Assembly (NCBI RefSeq): GCF_019970065.1
Contig: NZ_JAHXYH010000008.1
Location: 1 to 64,000 of the forward strand
Source of the DNA: Chryseobacterium sp. OSA05B
GTDB lineage: Bacteria > Bacteroidota > Bacteroidia > Flavobacteriales > Weeksellaceae
Length of the DNA: 64,000 nt
Direction: 5' to 3'
In this document: positions 45,895-54,941 of the stretch, one piece after another
How the letters are laid out: every line of letters begins with the position of its first letter
Position numbering within the stretch: position 1 is the first letter of the stretch
Made by a program: the position numbers and the translations under genes
The notes under the pieces: model-generated
What the model saw: only the letters and a program-made list of their open reading frames with translations
Databases searched by the model: none
What the model was told of the DNA's origin: nothing

Positions 45895-48398
45895 GAAACA
45901 CTTCCAAAGCAACAACACTGGAGAGTAAATTCCCTTTACTCGCCGTTGAAGATCACTGTATTATTTCAAAAGATGCTGATGTTACAGTTTGTTTTAAAGT
46001 TAGATTACCGGAACTCTTTACCGTAGCCTCATCAGAATATGATGCCATACATTCTTCTTGGTTTAAAGCTATCAAGACACTCCCTGACTACACGATAGTT
46101 CACAAACAGGACTGGTTCATCAAAGAAAATTATGCTCCTGATCTGTCAGCAGAAGACCAGAGTTTTCTTTCAAAATCTTTTGAAAGACACTTCAATGAGA
46201 GAGCTTTTCTAAATCACTACTGTTATCTGTTTATTACCCAAACCAGTAAGGAAAGAATGAAAATGCAAAGCAATTTTTCATCGCTTTGCAAAGGTATTCT
46301 CATCCCAAGGGATATAAGGGATAAAGAAACGATTACCCGGTTTATGGAGGCAGTCGATCAGTTTGAAAGAATCATCAATGACAGCGGATATATCCACCTG
46401 GAAAAAATGACCGCAGATGAAATCACAGGAACTCAGCATCAATCGGGTTTACTGGAACAATACCTAACCTTATCAAGAGAATCGGGAGCCTCACTTCAGG
46501 ATCTTCAACTTGGTGCCGAGGAAATGCGAATTGGAAACAACCGTATCAGCATTCATACATTATCTGATACTGATGACCTCCCGGGAACAGTGTCTTCACA
46601 TACCCGGTATGAAAAGCTAAGTACAGACAGAAGTGACTGTCTCTTATCATTTGCTTCTCCTGTTGGTCTCTTATTGAGCTGTAATCATATGTACAATCAA
46701 TATCTGTTTATTGATGACAGCGATGAAAATCTCAGTAAATTTGAAAAGTCTGCCCGCAATATGCATTCACTAGCAAGGTACAGCAGAGCCAACCAGATCA
46801 ACAAAGAATGGATCGAGAAATATCTCAATGAAGCCCATTCATTCGGACTGCAGTCTATTCGGGCCCATTTCAATGTAATGTCATGGTCTGATGATCCAAC
46901 TGAGCTCAAACAGCTTAAGAATGATACTGGAAGCGCCCTAGCACTGATGGAATGCAAGCCTCGCCATAATACCACCGACGCTGCCACTTTATATTGGGCG
47001 GGAATTCCCGGTAATGCGGGAGATTTTCCAAGTGAAGAAAGCTTTTACACATTCATCGAACCTGCGCTGTGCTTTTTCACCGAAGAAACCAACTACCAAA
47101 ATTCGCCATCCCCATTTGGCATTAAGATGGCAGACCGACTGACAGGAAAACCCATTCATTTGGACATTTCAGATCTTCCGATGAAGCAGGGGATTATTAC
47201 CAACCGTAACAAATTTATACTGGGACCATCAGGAAGCGGAAAATCATTTTTCACCAACCATATGGTACGTCAGTATTATGAACAGGGAGCACATGTTCTT
47301 CTGATAGATACCGGAAATTCCTATCAGGGCTTATGTGAGCTGATCAAAGGAAAGACTAAAGGCGAAGATGGTGTTTACTTCACCTACACTGAAGATCATC
47401 CCATTGCTTTTAATCCATTTTATACGGATGATGGGGTATTTGATATCGAGAAAAGGGAAAGCATTAAAACATTAATCCTTACCCTTTGGAAAAGAGATGA
47501 TGAACCTCCTGCCCGTTCTGAAGAAGTTGCCTTGTCTAATGCAGTCAGCGGTTATATAGAAAGAATTAAGTTAAGTAACACCTACCCTTCTTTCAATGGA
47601 TTTTATGAATATGTGAAAGATGACTACCGAAAGATACTCAACGAAAAACAGGTTAGAGAAAAAGACTTCGACATTGCTAATTTCCTCAATGTACTGGAAC
47701 CTTATTACAAGGGAGGAGAATATGACTATTTACTCAACTCAGATAAACAGCTTGACCTTTTATCCAAGCGTTTTATCGTTTTTGAGATAGATGCCATCAA
47801 AGATCATAAGATCCTGTTTCCTATAGTAACGATCATTATCATGGAAGTTTTCATCAACAAAATGCGGAGACTGAAAGGGATCAGGAAGCTCATTTTGATT
47901 GAGGAAGCCTGGAAGGCCATTGCTAAGGAAGGCATGGCTGAATACATTAAATACCTGTTTAAAACCGTACGAAAATTCTTTGGAGAAGCCATTGTGGTAA
48001 CTCAGGAAGTCGATGACATCATCCAATCACCAATTGTCAAGGATAGCATTATCAATAATTCTGACTGTAAGATTTTGTTGGATCAGCGTAAGTACATGAA
48101 TAAGTTCGATGATATTCAGGCCATGCTTGGTCTTACTGATAAAGAAAAATCTCAGGTGCTGTCGATCAATATGAACAATGATCCGAAGAGGCTTTATAAA
48201 GAGGTATGGATTGGACTGGGAGGAACTCATTCAGCGGTGTATGCTACGGAGGTTTCCAATGAAGAATATCTCGCCTATACAACTGAAGAAACTGAAAAAA
48301 TGGAAGTCATGAACCTGGCCTCGGAACTCGACGGAAATGTTGAACAGGCTATTAAGAGGCTCTCTCTTAAAAAGATTAAAGCGAACAAAGAAAATTAA
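45891..48398 (+). CDS. traG: conjugation ATPase TraG (VirB4-type)
   Basis: An 835-residue ATPase that powers the channel. Walker A is GPSGSGKSFFTNH near residues 445-457 and Walker B is KLILIEEAWKAIAKEG near residue 668. Residues 1-400 form the Bacteroidota TraG N-terminal region (PLLAVEDHCIISKDADVTVC). A conserved late stretch reads KILLDQRKYMNKFDDIQAML. No membrane segment is present, as expected for a peripheral inner-membrane protein. It is the largest gene of the traE-traN operon and overlaps traF by 4 bases. Confidence 0.92.
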   Translation: MRNTSKATTLESKFPLLAVEDHCIISKDADVTVCFKVRLPELFTVASSEYDAIHSSWFKAIKTLPDYTIVHKQDWFIKENYAPDLSAEDQSFLSKSFERHFNERAFLNHYCYLFITQTSKERMKMQSNFSSLCKGILIPRDIRDKETITRFMEAVDQFERIINDSGYIHLEKMTADEITGTQHQSGLLEQYLTLSRESGASLQDLQLGAEEMRIGNNRISIHTLSDTDDLPGTVSSHTRYEKLSTDRSDCLLSFASPVGLLLSCNHMYNQYLFIDDSDENLSKFEKSARNMHSLARYSRANQINKEWIEKYLNEAHSFGLQSIRAHFNVMSWSDDPTELKQLKNDTGSALALMECKPRHNTTDAATLYWAGIPGNAGDFPSEESFYTFIEPALCFFTEETNYQNSPSPFGIKMADRLTGKPIHLDISDLPMKQGIITNRNKFILGPSGSGKSFFTNHMVRQYYEQGAHVLLIDTGNSYQGLCELIKGKTKGEDGVYFTYTEDHPIAFNPFYTDDGVFDIEKRESIKTLILTLWKRDDEPPARSEEVALSNAVSGYIERIKLSNTYPSFNGFYEYVKDDYRKILNEKQVREKDFDIANFLNVLEPYYKGGEYDYLLNSDKQLDLLSKRFIVFEIDAIKDHKILFPIVTIIIMEVFINKMRRLKGIRKLILIEEAWKAIAKEGMAEYIKYLFKTVRKFFGEAIVVTQEVDDIIQSPIVKDSIINNSDCKILLDQRKYMNKFDDIQAMLGLTDKEKSQVLSINMNNDPKRLYKEVWIGLGGTHSAVYATEVSNEEYLAYTTEETEKMEVMNLASELDGNVEQAIKRLSLKKIKANKEN

Positions 48399-48419
48399 AC
48401 CATTTAAAAATTTACGACA

Positions 48420-49052
48420 ATGAAAAATCCAATCATTAAAACACTAATAGTAGCATTTCTTGCAACAACAGCATTAATCAAAGCACAATTTGTGGTCACA
48501 GATCCCGCCAATCTTGCCTCCGGAATCCTTAATTCAGCCAATGAAATTGTGCAGACCTCAAATACGGTAAGTAACGTGGTGAAGAACTTTAATGAAGTTA
48601 AAAAAGTCTATGAACAGGGTAAAGAATACTATGACAAGCTGAAAGCAGTTAATAATCTGGTTAAAGACGCCCGGAAAGTTCAGCAGACGGTTTTGCTCGT
48701 TGGTGATGTTTCAGAAATGTATGTGAAGAATTTCGGAAAGATGCTTAATGATCCCAACTTCAATGCGCAGGAACTGACAGCCATTGCCAATGGATACTCT
48801 ACCCTACTAACAGAGAGCACCGAGCTTCTTAAAGAGCTCAAGCAAATCGTAACCTCTACCCAACTTTCACTCAATGATAAAGAACGTATGGATGTGATTG
48901 ACAAGGTGTATAAAGAGGTCAAAAATTATCATAATCTGGTAAGATACTATACCAACAAAAACATTTCTATTAGCTACTTAAGAGCAAAGAAACAGAACAA
49001 TACCAAAAGGGTTTTGGACCTTTACGGAACCTCTAATCAAAAATACTGGTAG
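48420..49052 (+). CDS. traI: conjugative transposon protein TraI (DUF4141)
   Basis: A 210-residue exported protein with a signal peptide (ending LIKAQF) and a long helical region (EIVQTSNTVSNVVKNFNEVK, KVYEQGKEYYDKLKAVNNLV) with coiled-coil character. DUF4141/TraI proteins take the place of VirB5, a minor pilus component, in these systems (inferred from order and topology). It starts 21 bases after traG and ends 1 base before traJ. Confidence 0.8.
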   Translation: MKNPIIKTLIVAFLATTALIKAQFVVTDPANLASGILNSANEIVQTSNTVSNVVKNFNEVKKVYEQGKEYYDKLKAVNNLVKDARKVQQTVLLVGDVSEMYVKNFGKMLNDPNFNAQELTAIANGYSTLLTESTELLKELKQIVTSTQLSLNDKERMDVIDKVYKEVKNYHNLVRYYTNKNISISYLRAKKQNNTKRVLDLYGTSNQKYW

Positions 49053-49053
49053 T

Positions 49054-50046
49054 ATGGAAGCCACTAACTTACACGAGGTACTCCGTTCGGTGTATGAGGA
49101 GATGCTGCCTTTATGTGTTGATATGGCAGCAGTGGCAAAGGGTGTTGCGGGACTGGGAGCATTATTTTATGTTTCTCTTAAGGTATGGCAGGCACTAAGC
49201 CGTGCTGAACCCATTGACCTGTTTCCGATGTTACGGCCTTTTGCTGTTGGAATCTGCATTATGTTTTTTTCAACGATTGTGCTGGGAAGTATCAATGGAG
49301 TCCTTAGTCCTCTTGTACAGGGAAGCCATTCCATGCTTGAAGGTCAGGTTTTGGATCTCAATGAACTGCAGCAAAAAAAAGATGTACTGGAAAGAGAGGC
49401 TATGCTCAGAAATCCAGAGATGGCCTATTTGATCTCTGACGAAGAATTTGACAAAAAACTGGAAGAGCTTGGCTGGTCACCTTCCGATCTGGTTACGATG
49501 TCGGGAATGTATATGGAGCGAGAAATGTTTGCTATCAAAAAAGATATACGTGATGGCTTTCGTGAGTTTTTGGAGATTCTTTTTCAGGCAGCAGCGCTCG
49601 TGATTGATACCATAAGAACATTCTTTCTCATTGTACTATCTATACTCGGACCTATAGCTTTCGCCATTTCTGTATGGGACGGCTTTCAAACGACACTCAC
49701 CCAGTGGCTGACCCGTTATATCAGCGTTTATCTATGGCTTCCCGTTGCGGATATGTTCAGTGCTATACTGGCGAAGATTCAGTCTCTTATTCTGGAAAGA
49801 GATATTGAAATGCTTTCTGATCCTGATTTCATTCCTGATACTTCCAACACCGTATATATCATTTATATGATTATTGGAATCATCGGATATTTTACCGTTC
49901 CAACGGTCACAAGCTGGGTTATTCAGGCAGGAGGAGCAGGAAACTTTATACGCAATGTCAACCAGACCGCTCAGAAATCCGGAAATATTGCAGGAGCAGC
50001 GGCAGGAGCAGCAACAGGTAATATATCCGGGAAACTGCTTAAATAA
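49054..50046 (+). CDS. traJ: conjugative transposon protein TraJ (VirB6-like)
   Basis: A 330-residue polytopic membrane protein. Helices occur near residues 25-45, 60-80 (LRPFAVGICIMFFSTIVLGS), 170-215 (TIRTFFLIVLSILGPIAFAI), 225-245 and 265-290 (TVYIIYMIIGIIGYFTVPTV). A Gly/Ala-rich tail (IAGAAAGAATGN) ends the protein. In order and topology it is the equivalent of VirB6, the inner-membrane pore part of the type IV channel. The gene is 1 base after traI. Confidence 0.87.
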   Translation: MEATNLHEVLRSVYEEMLPLCVDMAAVAKGVAGLGALFYVSLKVWQALSRAEPIDLFPMLRPFAVGICIMFFSTIVLGSINGVLSPLVQGSHSMLEGQVLDLNELQQKKDVLEREAMLRNPEMAYLISDEEFDKKLEELGWSPSDLVTMSGMYMEREMFAIKKDIRDGFREFLEILFQAAALVIDTIRTFFLIVLSILGPIAFAISVWDGFQTTLTQWLTRYISVYLWLPVADMFSAILAKIQSLILERDIEMLSDPDFIPDTSNTVYIIYMIIGIIGYFTVPTVTSWVIQAGGAGNFIRNVNQTAQKSGNIAGAAAGAATGNISGKLLK

Positions 50047-50062
50047 TTAAAATCAAATCCTC

Positions 50063-50686
50063 ATGGAATTTAAAACCTTAAGAAATATTGAAAACAGTTT
50101 TAAGCAGATCAGGCTATTTACTTTTGTTTTTGCCCTGTTATGCTTTGGTGTTGTAGGACTGGTTGTCTATCAATCCTATAGCTTCGCTCAGGAGCAAAGA
50201 AAAAAGATCTATGTTTTGGATAATGGAAAATCTCTCATGGTAGCATTATCTCAGGATATGTCGATCAACCGTCCTGTAGAAGCAAGGGAGCATGTCAGAC
50301 GTTTTCACGAACTTTTCTTTACTATTGCTCCTGATAAAAATGCAATTGAAAGCAATGTCAAAAGAGCTTTTAATCTGGCTGATCAGTCGGCATTTGACTA
50401 CTATAAAGACCTTTCGGAAAAAGGATACTATAACAGGATTATTTCCGGAAATATTCAGCAAAGAATTGAAGTCGATAGTGTGATTGCCAGTTTCAGCAAC
50501 TACCCTTATGAGGTGAAGACCTTTGCCAGGCAGTTCATTATACGTTCAAGCAATCTGACCATACGCAGTCTGATTACCCACTGTTCACTGGTCAACTCAG
50601 TAAGATCTGACAGCAATCCCCAGGGATTTACCATAGAAAAATTTAATGTCGTTGAGAACAAGGATATTGAAACTGTTGACCGATAA
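50063..50686 (+). CDS. traK: conjugative transposon protein TraK (VirB8-like)
   Basis: A 207-residue protein with one N-terminal membrane helix (LFTFVFALLCFGVVGLVVY, residues 18-36) and a periplasmic domain with the family's EAREHVRRFHELFFTIAPD and LADQSAFDYYKDLSEKGYYN. This is the TraK family, equivalent to VirB8, a scaffold that links inner and outer parts of the channel. It lies 16 bases after traJ and 11 before traL. Confidence 0.87.
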   Translation: MEFKTLRNIENSFKQIRLFTFVFALLCFGVVGLVVYQSYSFAQEQRKKIYVLDNGKSLMVALSQDMSINRPVEAREHVRRFHELFFTIAPDKNAIESNVKRAFNLADQSAFDYYKDLSEKGYYNRIISGNIQQRIEVDSVIASFSNYPYEVKTFARQFIIRSSNLTIRSLITHCSLVNSVRSDSNPQGFTIEKFNVVENKDIETVDR

Positions 50687-50697
50687 AACCGAATATC

Positions 50698-50964
50698 ATG
50701 AAAAAGTTAAGAAAAGCCATAGACAGTTATATTGATCAGATAGAGCAAAAGTGGAAAGCCTTCTCTGATGATAGACAGCGAATGTTTACAAAGATATTTT
50801 TCGCCACCTATCTACTGTTAAGTGTGTTTGCATTTCTACAGATTAGGTCAAAATTGGCAAATACTCCAAAGATTCTTCCCGGAACATCTATTAAAAGTGT
50901 TCCCTCAGAGCCTGATCGCAAAAAAAATCCCGGAATCAATTCGCACCAAAAAACATTACAATGA
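50698..50964 (+). CDS. traL: conjugative transposon protein TraL (small membrane protein)
   Basis: An 88-residue protein with a conserved amphipathic start (LRKAIDSYIDQIEQKWKAF), a single membrane helix (KIFFATYLLLSVFAFLQI, residues 38-55) and a polar, proline-containing tail outside. Position between traK and traM and this topology fit the TraL family. The function is structural or unknown. Its stop overlaps the traM start by 4 bases. Confidence 0.7.
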   Translation: MKKLRKAIDSYIDQIEQKWKAFSDDRQRMFTKIFFATYLLLSVFAFLQIRSKLANTPKILPGTSIKSVPSEPDRKKNPGINSHQKTLQ

Positions 50965-52280
50965 AAGATTCAATCAAGAGTAAAATAAGAATCACGGAAG
51001 GATCTTCCCGATCTCCAAGTAAAGAAGAATTTGAAGATACCAGAAAGCGACAATGGGAAAAATTAAAAAAACCTCTCATCTTTCTTTTAATGGCAATTGT
51101 TTGTGCCGGGTGTTTATATCTGATCTTTAAACCAAATAAAGATCAGGCCATTACTAATAATGCAGGTTTTAATTCAGTCGTTCCCCAGGCAGCTGGTGAT
51201 CAACTTCAGTCCGACAAACAGAAAGCTTATGAACAACAGTTGTTGGAGCAGAAAAATGAAGAAAAAAAGAAAGCCTTGACCACCCTATCTGATTATTGGA
51301 ACGATTCAAGTTCGTCGAATAATTTGAACGATAAAGCATTCAATTTGAATTCAAATGCCCCTTCTAAAAATATTGGTGCAGCAACTCAGAATGCAATCAA
51401 CAGCTATCAAAACACACAGCAGGCACTTAGTTCCTTTTATGGTCGGAATCAACAGGAAGTTGATAATCTGAAACGGGAGATCAGCAGACTTAAAAGTGAA
51501 GCAGCTCAAAAAGATTTGTTACCGAAGAGTCTTGGAATCAACGACCAGCTTGAACTGATGGAAAAATCATATAAGATGGCCGCAAAATATCTTCCGATAC
51601 CTACACAGCAAGAAAAAGCTGGAGTGAAAGAAACCTCCGAAGAAGTTCATGATCATCACAAAGGAGATATTACATCCGTAAAGCAAGTTAGAGGCAGTAT
51701 TGTTTCCATTTTATATCGTGAACCTTCTGACAGTTTATTTTTAGAAAGACTTCATCAGAACAGATTTACAGGAATTCAAAATGAACATTCAACCGATTTT
51801 GAAAATAGCAATAGTATCCAAGCGGTAGTTCATGAAACAAAATTGATGACTGCTGAAAGCACACTCTCTTTAAGACTGTTAGAACCCATAATCATTGGGA
51901 AAGTTAAAATTCCCCCGGGAACACTTTTAAAAGCTATGGGAAAATTTCAGGGTGGAAGATTACAACTGAAAATATCTATCATAGAATATAATGGATCTAT
52001 CCAACCTGTTGAAATCAACGTTCATGATAATGATGGACAGTTAGGACTGTATATTCCCTACTCTCCTGAACAAAGTGCCATGACTGATATCGTAAGTAAT
52101 ATGGGCCAAAACTCAGGAACAAATATTATGATGACCCAATCTGCAGGACAACAGGTCGCCGCTGATCTTACACGGGGAATTGTTCAGGGTATATCGGGCT
52201 ATTTTCAGAAAAAAGTAAAATTACCAAAAGTTACCATCAAAGCAGGGCATCAGGTCTTTTTAGTTTCAAAGAATAATTAA
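50961..52280 (+). CDS. traM: conjugative transposon protein TraM (VirB10-like)
   Basis: A 439-residue protein with one membrane helix (FLLMAIVCAGCLYLIFKP, residues 45-63), a long charged coiled region (KQKAYEQQLLEQKNEEKKKA) and a C-terminal beta-rich domain (AVVHETKLMTAESTLSLRLL, then IPPGTLLKAMGKFQGGRLQL). This is the TraM family, equivalent to VirB10, which spans the periplasm and senses ATP use. It overlaps traL and precedes traN by 18 bases. Confidence 0.88.
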   Translation: MKDSIKSKIRITEGSSRSPSKEEFEDTRKRQWEKLKKPLIFLLMAIVCAGCLYLIFKPNKDQAITNNAGFNSVVPQAAGDQLQSDKQKAYEQQLLEQKNEEKKKALTTLSDYWNDSSSSNNLNDKAFNLNSNAPSKNIGAATQNAINSYQNTQQALSSFYGRNQQEVDNLKREISRLKSEAAQKDLLPKSLGINDQLELMEKSYKMAAKYLPIPTQQEKAGVKETSEEVHDHHKGDITSVKQVRGSIVSILYREPSDSLFLERLHQNRFTGIQNEHSTDFENSNSIQAVVHETKLMTAESTLSLRLLEPIIIGKVKIPPGTLLKAMGKFQGGRLQLKISIIEYNGSIQPVEINVHDNDGQLGLYIPYSPEQSAMTDIVSNMGQNSGTNIMMTQSAGQQVAADLTRGIVQGISGYFQKKVKLPKVTIKAGHQVFLVSKNN

Positions 52281-52298
52281 TCAATAATTTTAAAAAAA

Positions 52299-53198
52299 AT
52301 GAAATTTATACTAAATAAATGGCTGGTGTCAGTCTTGATTATATTTTGTTTATATAAGATAAATGCTCAGGAATCAACAGGTTTAAGTTCCCTTGATCAT
52401 GGGAGATTGGAGCCTTATAAAATGGAAGTTACATACAATAAAACGACACATCTATTATTTCCTTCCCCGATCCGCTATGTGGATTTAGGAAGTAATTATC
52501 TAATTGCTAGCAAAGCTGATGAAATTGGAAATGTTCTTCGAATAAAATCTTCAGTAAGGGATTTTGATGAAGAAACAAACTTTTCAGTGATTACTCAGGA
52601 CGGCAAATTCTACACCTTTGATGTATTGTACAGTTCGTATCCACAGACCCTTAATTATGACCTTGTGAAATTACAAGGAATAACTGAAAATGGATATTCT
52701 TCCGACATACTGTTTGAAGAACTCTTAGGAAGCTCATCGTCGCTTACCGAAGACATGCTGAGAACATTGTATAAAAATAATAAGCGTACGATTAAACATA
52801 TCAGCACAAAAAGTTTTAAAATTCAGTTTTTATTAAATTCTCTGTATGTAGATGACGGAAAGTTTTATTTTGTCATTCAGGTTAATAACAGAAGTAATGT
52901 CAATTATAATGTTGATTTTATCAATTTCAAAATAGCTGATAAAAAAAGACTGAAACGCACTATTGTTCAGGATAAAGTTCTAATACCACTCCGCACATAT
53001 AAACCGATTAATGTGGTGAATTATAAGATTGAGGCAAAGGCTATTTATCTTTTGGACCAATTTACCTTGCTGAATGGTCAAGTACTTGAAATCGAAATAT
53101 TTGAAAGAAATGGCGGGCGTCACCAGAAAATTACAATTAAAAATACAGATCTGATTAGAGCTAAGATTATTCAAGGGACTGACTTAAAAATGAAGTAA
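52299..53198 (+). CDS. traN: conjugative transposon protein TraN (DUF4138, VirB9-like)
   Basis: A 299-residue exported protein with a signal peptide (ending KINAQ). It shows the TraN features THLLFPSPIRYVDLGSNYLI, KADEIGNVLRIKSSVRDFDE and a C-terminal beta domain with FYFVIQVNNRSNVNYNVDFI. The TraN family corresponds to VirB9, the outer-membrane part of the core complex. It is the last recognisable tra gene; no traO, traP or traQ follows before the RadC gene. Confidence 0.87.
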   Translation: MKFILNKWLVSVLIIFCLYKINAQESTGLSSLDHGRLEPYKMEVTYNKTTHLLFPSPIRYVDLGSNYLIASKADEIGNVLRIKSSVRDFDEETNFSVITQDGKFYTFDVLYSSYPQTLNYDLVKLQGITENGYSSDILFEELLGSSSSLTEDMLRTLYKNNKRTIKHISTKSFKIQFLLNSLYVDDGKFYFVIQVNNRSNVNYNVDFINFKIADKKRLKRTIVQDKVLIPLRTYKPINVVNYKIEAKAIYLLDQFTLLNGQVLEIEIFERNGGRHQKITIKNTDLIRAKIIQGTDLKMK

Positions 53199-53369
53199 AA
53201 CATAGTAGATATTAACATCTATACCAATAAATCCCATAAGAAAAACAAAATTCTTCTTTATTTTTTGATTATTGAAATCCAGATTCAAAAACAATATTTT
53301 TTCTGTTTTACAGCAAAAAGAAGCTTCCGATCAAAGAGAAAGTCTGATCTTTTCGCCCAAAAATTCTCC

Positions 53370-53404
53370 AAAGAGAACGGCAATTTTTAATCGCCGTTCT
53401 CTTT
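53370..53404. terminator. bidirectional terminator between traN and the RadC-like gene
   Basis: AAAGAGAACGGC (53370-53381) pairs perfectly with GCCGTTCTCTTT (53393-53404) around an 11-base loop. It lies between convergent genes and can serve both strands. Confidence 0.7.
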
Positions 53405-53420
53405 ATATTCTTAAAAACAC

Positions 53421-53906
53421 TTACAATAGTCCTTCATCTGAAAATGAAAGATATTCAGTAGAGGTTAGAATAAAATGATCAAGCAATTGTATATTTAGAA
53501 ATTTTGATGCTTCTTTTATTTGCTGAGTCATTTTTACATCTTCAGTCGAAGCTTTTAAGTTACCTGAAGGATGGTTATGCGCAATAATAATGCATGATGC
53601 ATTACATAAAAGAGCGGCCTGCATGATAATCCTAACATCTACAATAGTTGAGGAAATTCCGGCTTCAGAAATTTTCTTTATTCCTAAAACTTTATTAGCC
53701 TGACTTAGATAGAGAGCGTAAAATGATTCTCTATAATCGATCTCATCACTGTCAAAATGTTCTCTAAATACACCTACAGCATCTCTTGAGTCCGTTATTA
53801 GTCTTTCACAGTTCCCTTCTCTGGAATAACTTAATTTAATTTCATTAACTACATTAAATCTCATCTTTTTTGCTCTGAGTACGGCAGAGACTGATATTTC
53901 CCGCAC
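53421..53906 (-). CDS. RadC-like JAB/MPN+ domain protein
   Basis: A 161-residue single-domain protein with the metal-binding motif IIIAHNHPSGN and a late aspartate (STEDVKMTQQI). The RadC N-terminal HhH region is absent. Such short RadC proteins are a standard part of Bacteroidota conjugative elements and phage-like islands. A role in DNA repair is not established; the fold suggests a metal-dependent protease or nuclease-like activity. It is convergent with traN across a strong hairpin. Confidence 0.83.
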   Translation of the reverse strand: MREISVSAVLRAKKMRFNVVNEIKLSYSREGNCERLITDSRDAVGVFREHFDSDEIDYRESFYALYLSQANKVLGIKKISEAGISSTIVDVRIIMQAALLCNASCIIIAHNHPSGNLKASTEDVKMTQQIKEASKFLNIQLLDHFILTSTEYLSFSDEGLL

Positions 53907-54355
53907 TTAATTAATGTCTTTATTTTCTCACCTTTTTTCCTGCCTTATATTAAAGCCTTCATAAGGCTTCTTTAGATATTTTCCAAAAGAAAAACCGGAA
54001 AAAAGAAAGCAGATAATCTAAGCAGACAATGCGGAAGGTCAAAAGGAAACGGAATAATTGGAGGGTACCTTTAGGGAGCAAACCGTTTATGCCGTAGTCT
54101 TTTGGATGGCAATAGAAGATGGCTGGCCGCTGTACCTTAGCTGCCTTTTTACCGATTGATGATGAAAAATTTTCTTAAAAAAAAGAGTATCAGAGTTTAT
54201 TTTTAAAAGGCTATTAAAATATAAAAATTGACACTGCTAAGGTTTTTTACCCATTCAATTTTGATGCTAAAATTCAGAAAACAAAAGCCATATTATTCCT
54301 GACTCCGACAGAATCAGTATATCAATGTGGAATGTTTCAAATTCACAATTAAAAA
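53907..54355. other. intergenic region between RadC-like and HTH genes
   Basis: It contains a perfect hairpin AAGCCTT CAT AAGGCTT (53953-53969) near the RadC start and a more GC-rich stretch (about 54030-54150) with no intact ORF. This area often carries regulatory sites of Bacteroidota elements; none can be named here. Confidence 0.4.
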
Positions 54356-54625
54356 ATGGAACAAATAACAAAAGACCACTTAACACAGCTAAGGTTGGAA
54401 ATAGTCAGTGACATACAAAAAATCATAAATCTGAAAGGAACTGATAAACAGGAATTTGATATTGATTGGCTACGTAGCAAAACTATAAGGCGAATAATGA
54501 ATATATCTCCCGCTACTCTTCAGAATTTGCGTATAACAGGAAAAATACGTTTTAGTAAAGTAATGGGCTCATATTATTACAATAAAACCGATTTACTTAA
54601 ATTATTCGAAGATGAAAGTAAATAA
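54356..54625 (+). CDS. helix-turn-helix protein (excisionase/MerR-like)
   Basis: An 89-residue DNA-binding protein with a helix-turn-helix of the excisionase kind (RSKTIRRIMNISPATLQNLR, then GKIRFSKVMGSYYYNKTDL). Small HTH proteins of this type sit beside the integrase in Bacteroidota elements and control excision or transfer. Its last 14 bases overlap the start of the next gene, so the two are translated together. It is convergent with the integrase gene. Confidence 0.72.
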   Translation: MEQITKDHLTQLRLEIVSDIQKIINLKGTDKQEFDIDWLRSKTIRRIMNISPATLQNLRITGKIRFSKVMGSYYYNKTDLLKLFEDESK

Positions 54626-54905
54626 TGCAGCCTATTGGTTAAATTTCATAAAAATAGCATTAAGTGATTCCAGACTAAATGTATGGCATATAGCTCTTCT
54701 TCTCGCTTTAGTACAGCTTGCCTATTTACAAAATGAGCGCAACATTATAAGGGTAAGCAGAAGCAGATTGATGTCACTTTCGCATATCAACACTCTTCCT
54801 ACCTATCACAAATATTTTAAACAAATTCAGGAGTTTGGTTATATAAAATACACTCCTAATTATCACCCTGGATATCGTAGTACTGTTGAATTTTTATTGC
54901 CTTGA
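54612..54905 (+). CDS. small conserved element protein, winged-helix-like
   Basis: A 97-residue protein: ALSDSRLNVWHIALLLALVQ, SRSRLMSLSHINTLPTYHKY, and a C-terminal YIKYTPNYHPGYRSTVEFLL. The pattern of helices followed by beta hairpin resembles a winged helix as in replication-initiator or regulator proteins. It overlaps the excisionase-like gene and is probably part of the same excision/regulation unit. Function unknown. Confidence 0.6.
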   Translation: MKVNNAAYWLNFIKIALSDSRLNVWHIALLLALVQLAYLQNERNIIRVSRSRLMSLSHINTLPTYHKYFKQIQEFGYIKYTPNYHPGYRSTVEFLLP

Positions 54906-54941
54906 AGGCTCTATTTTTTCCGATAGCATGCTAAAATATTT

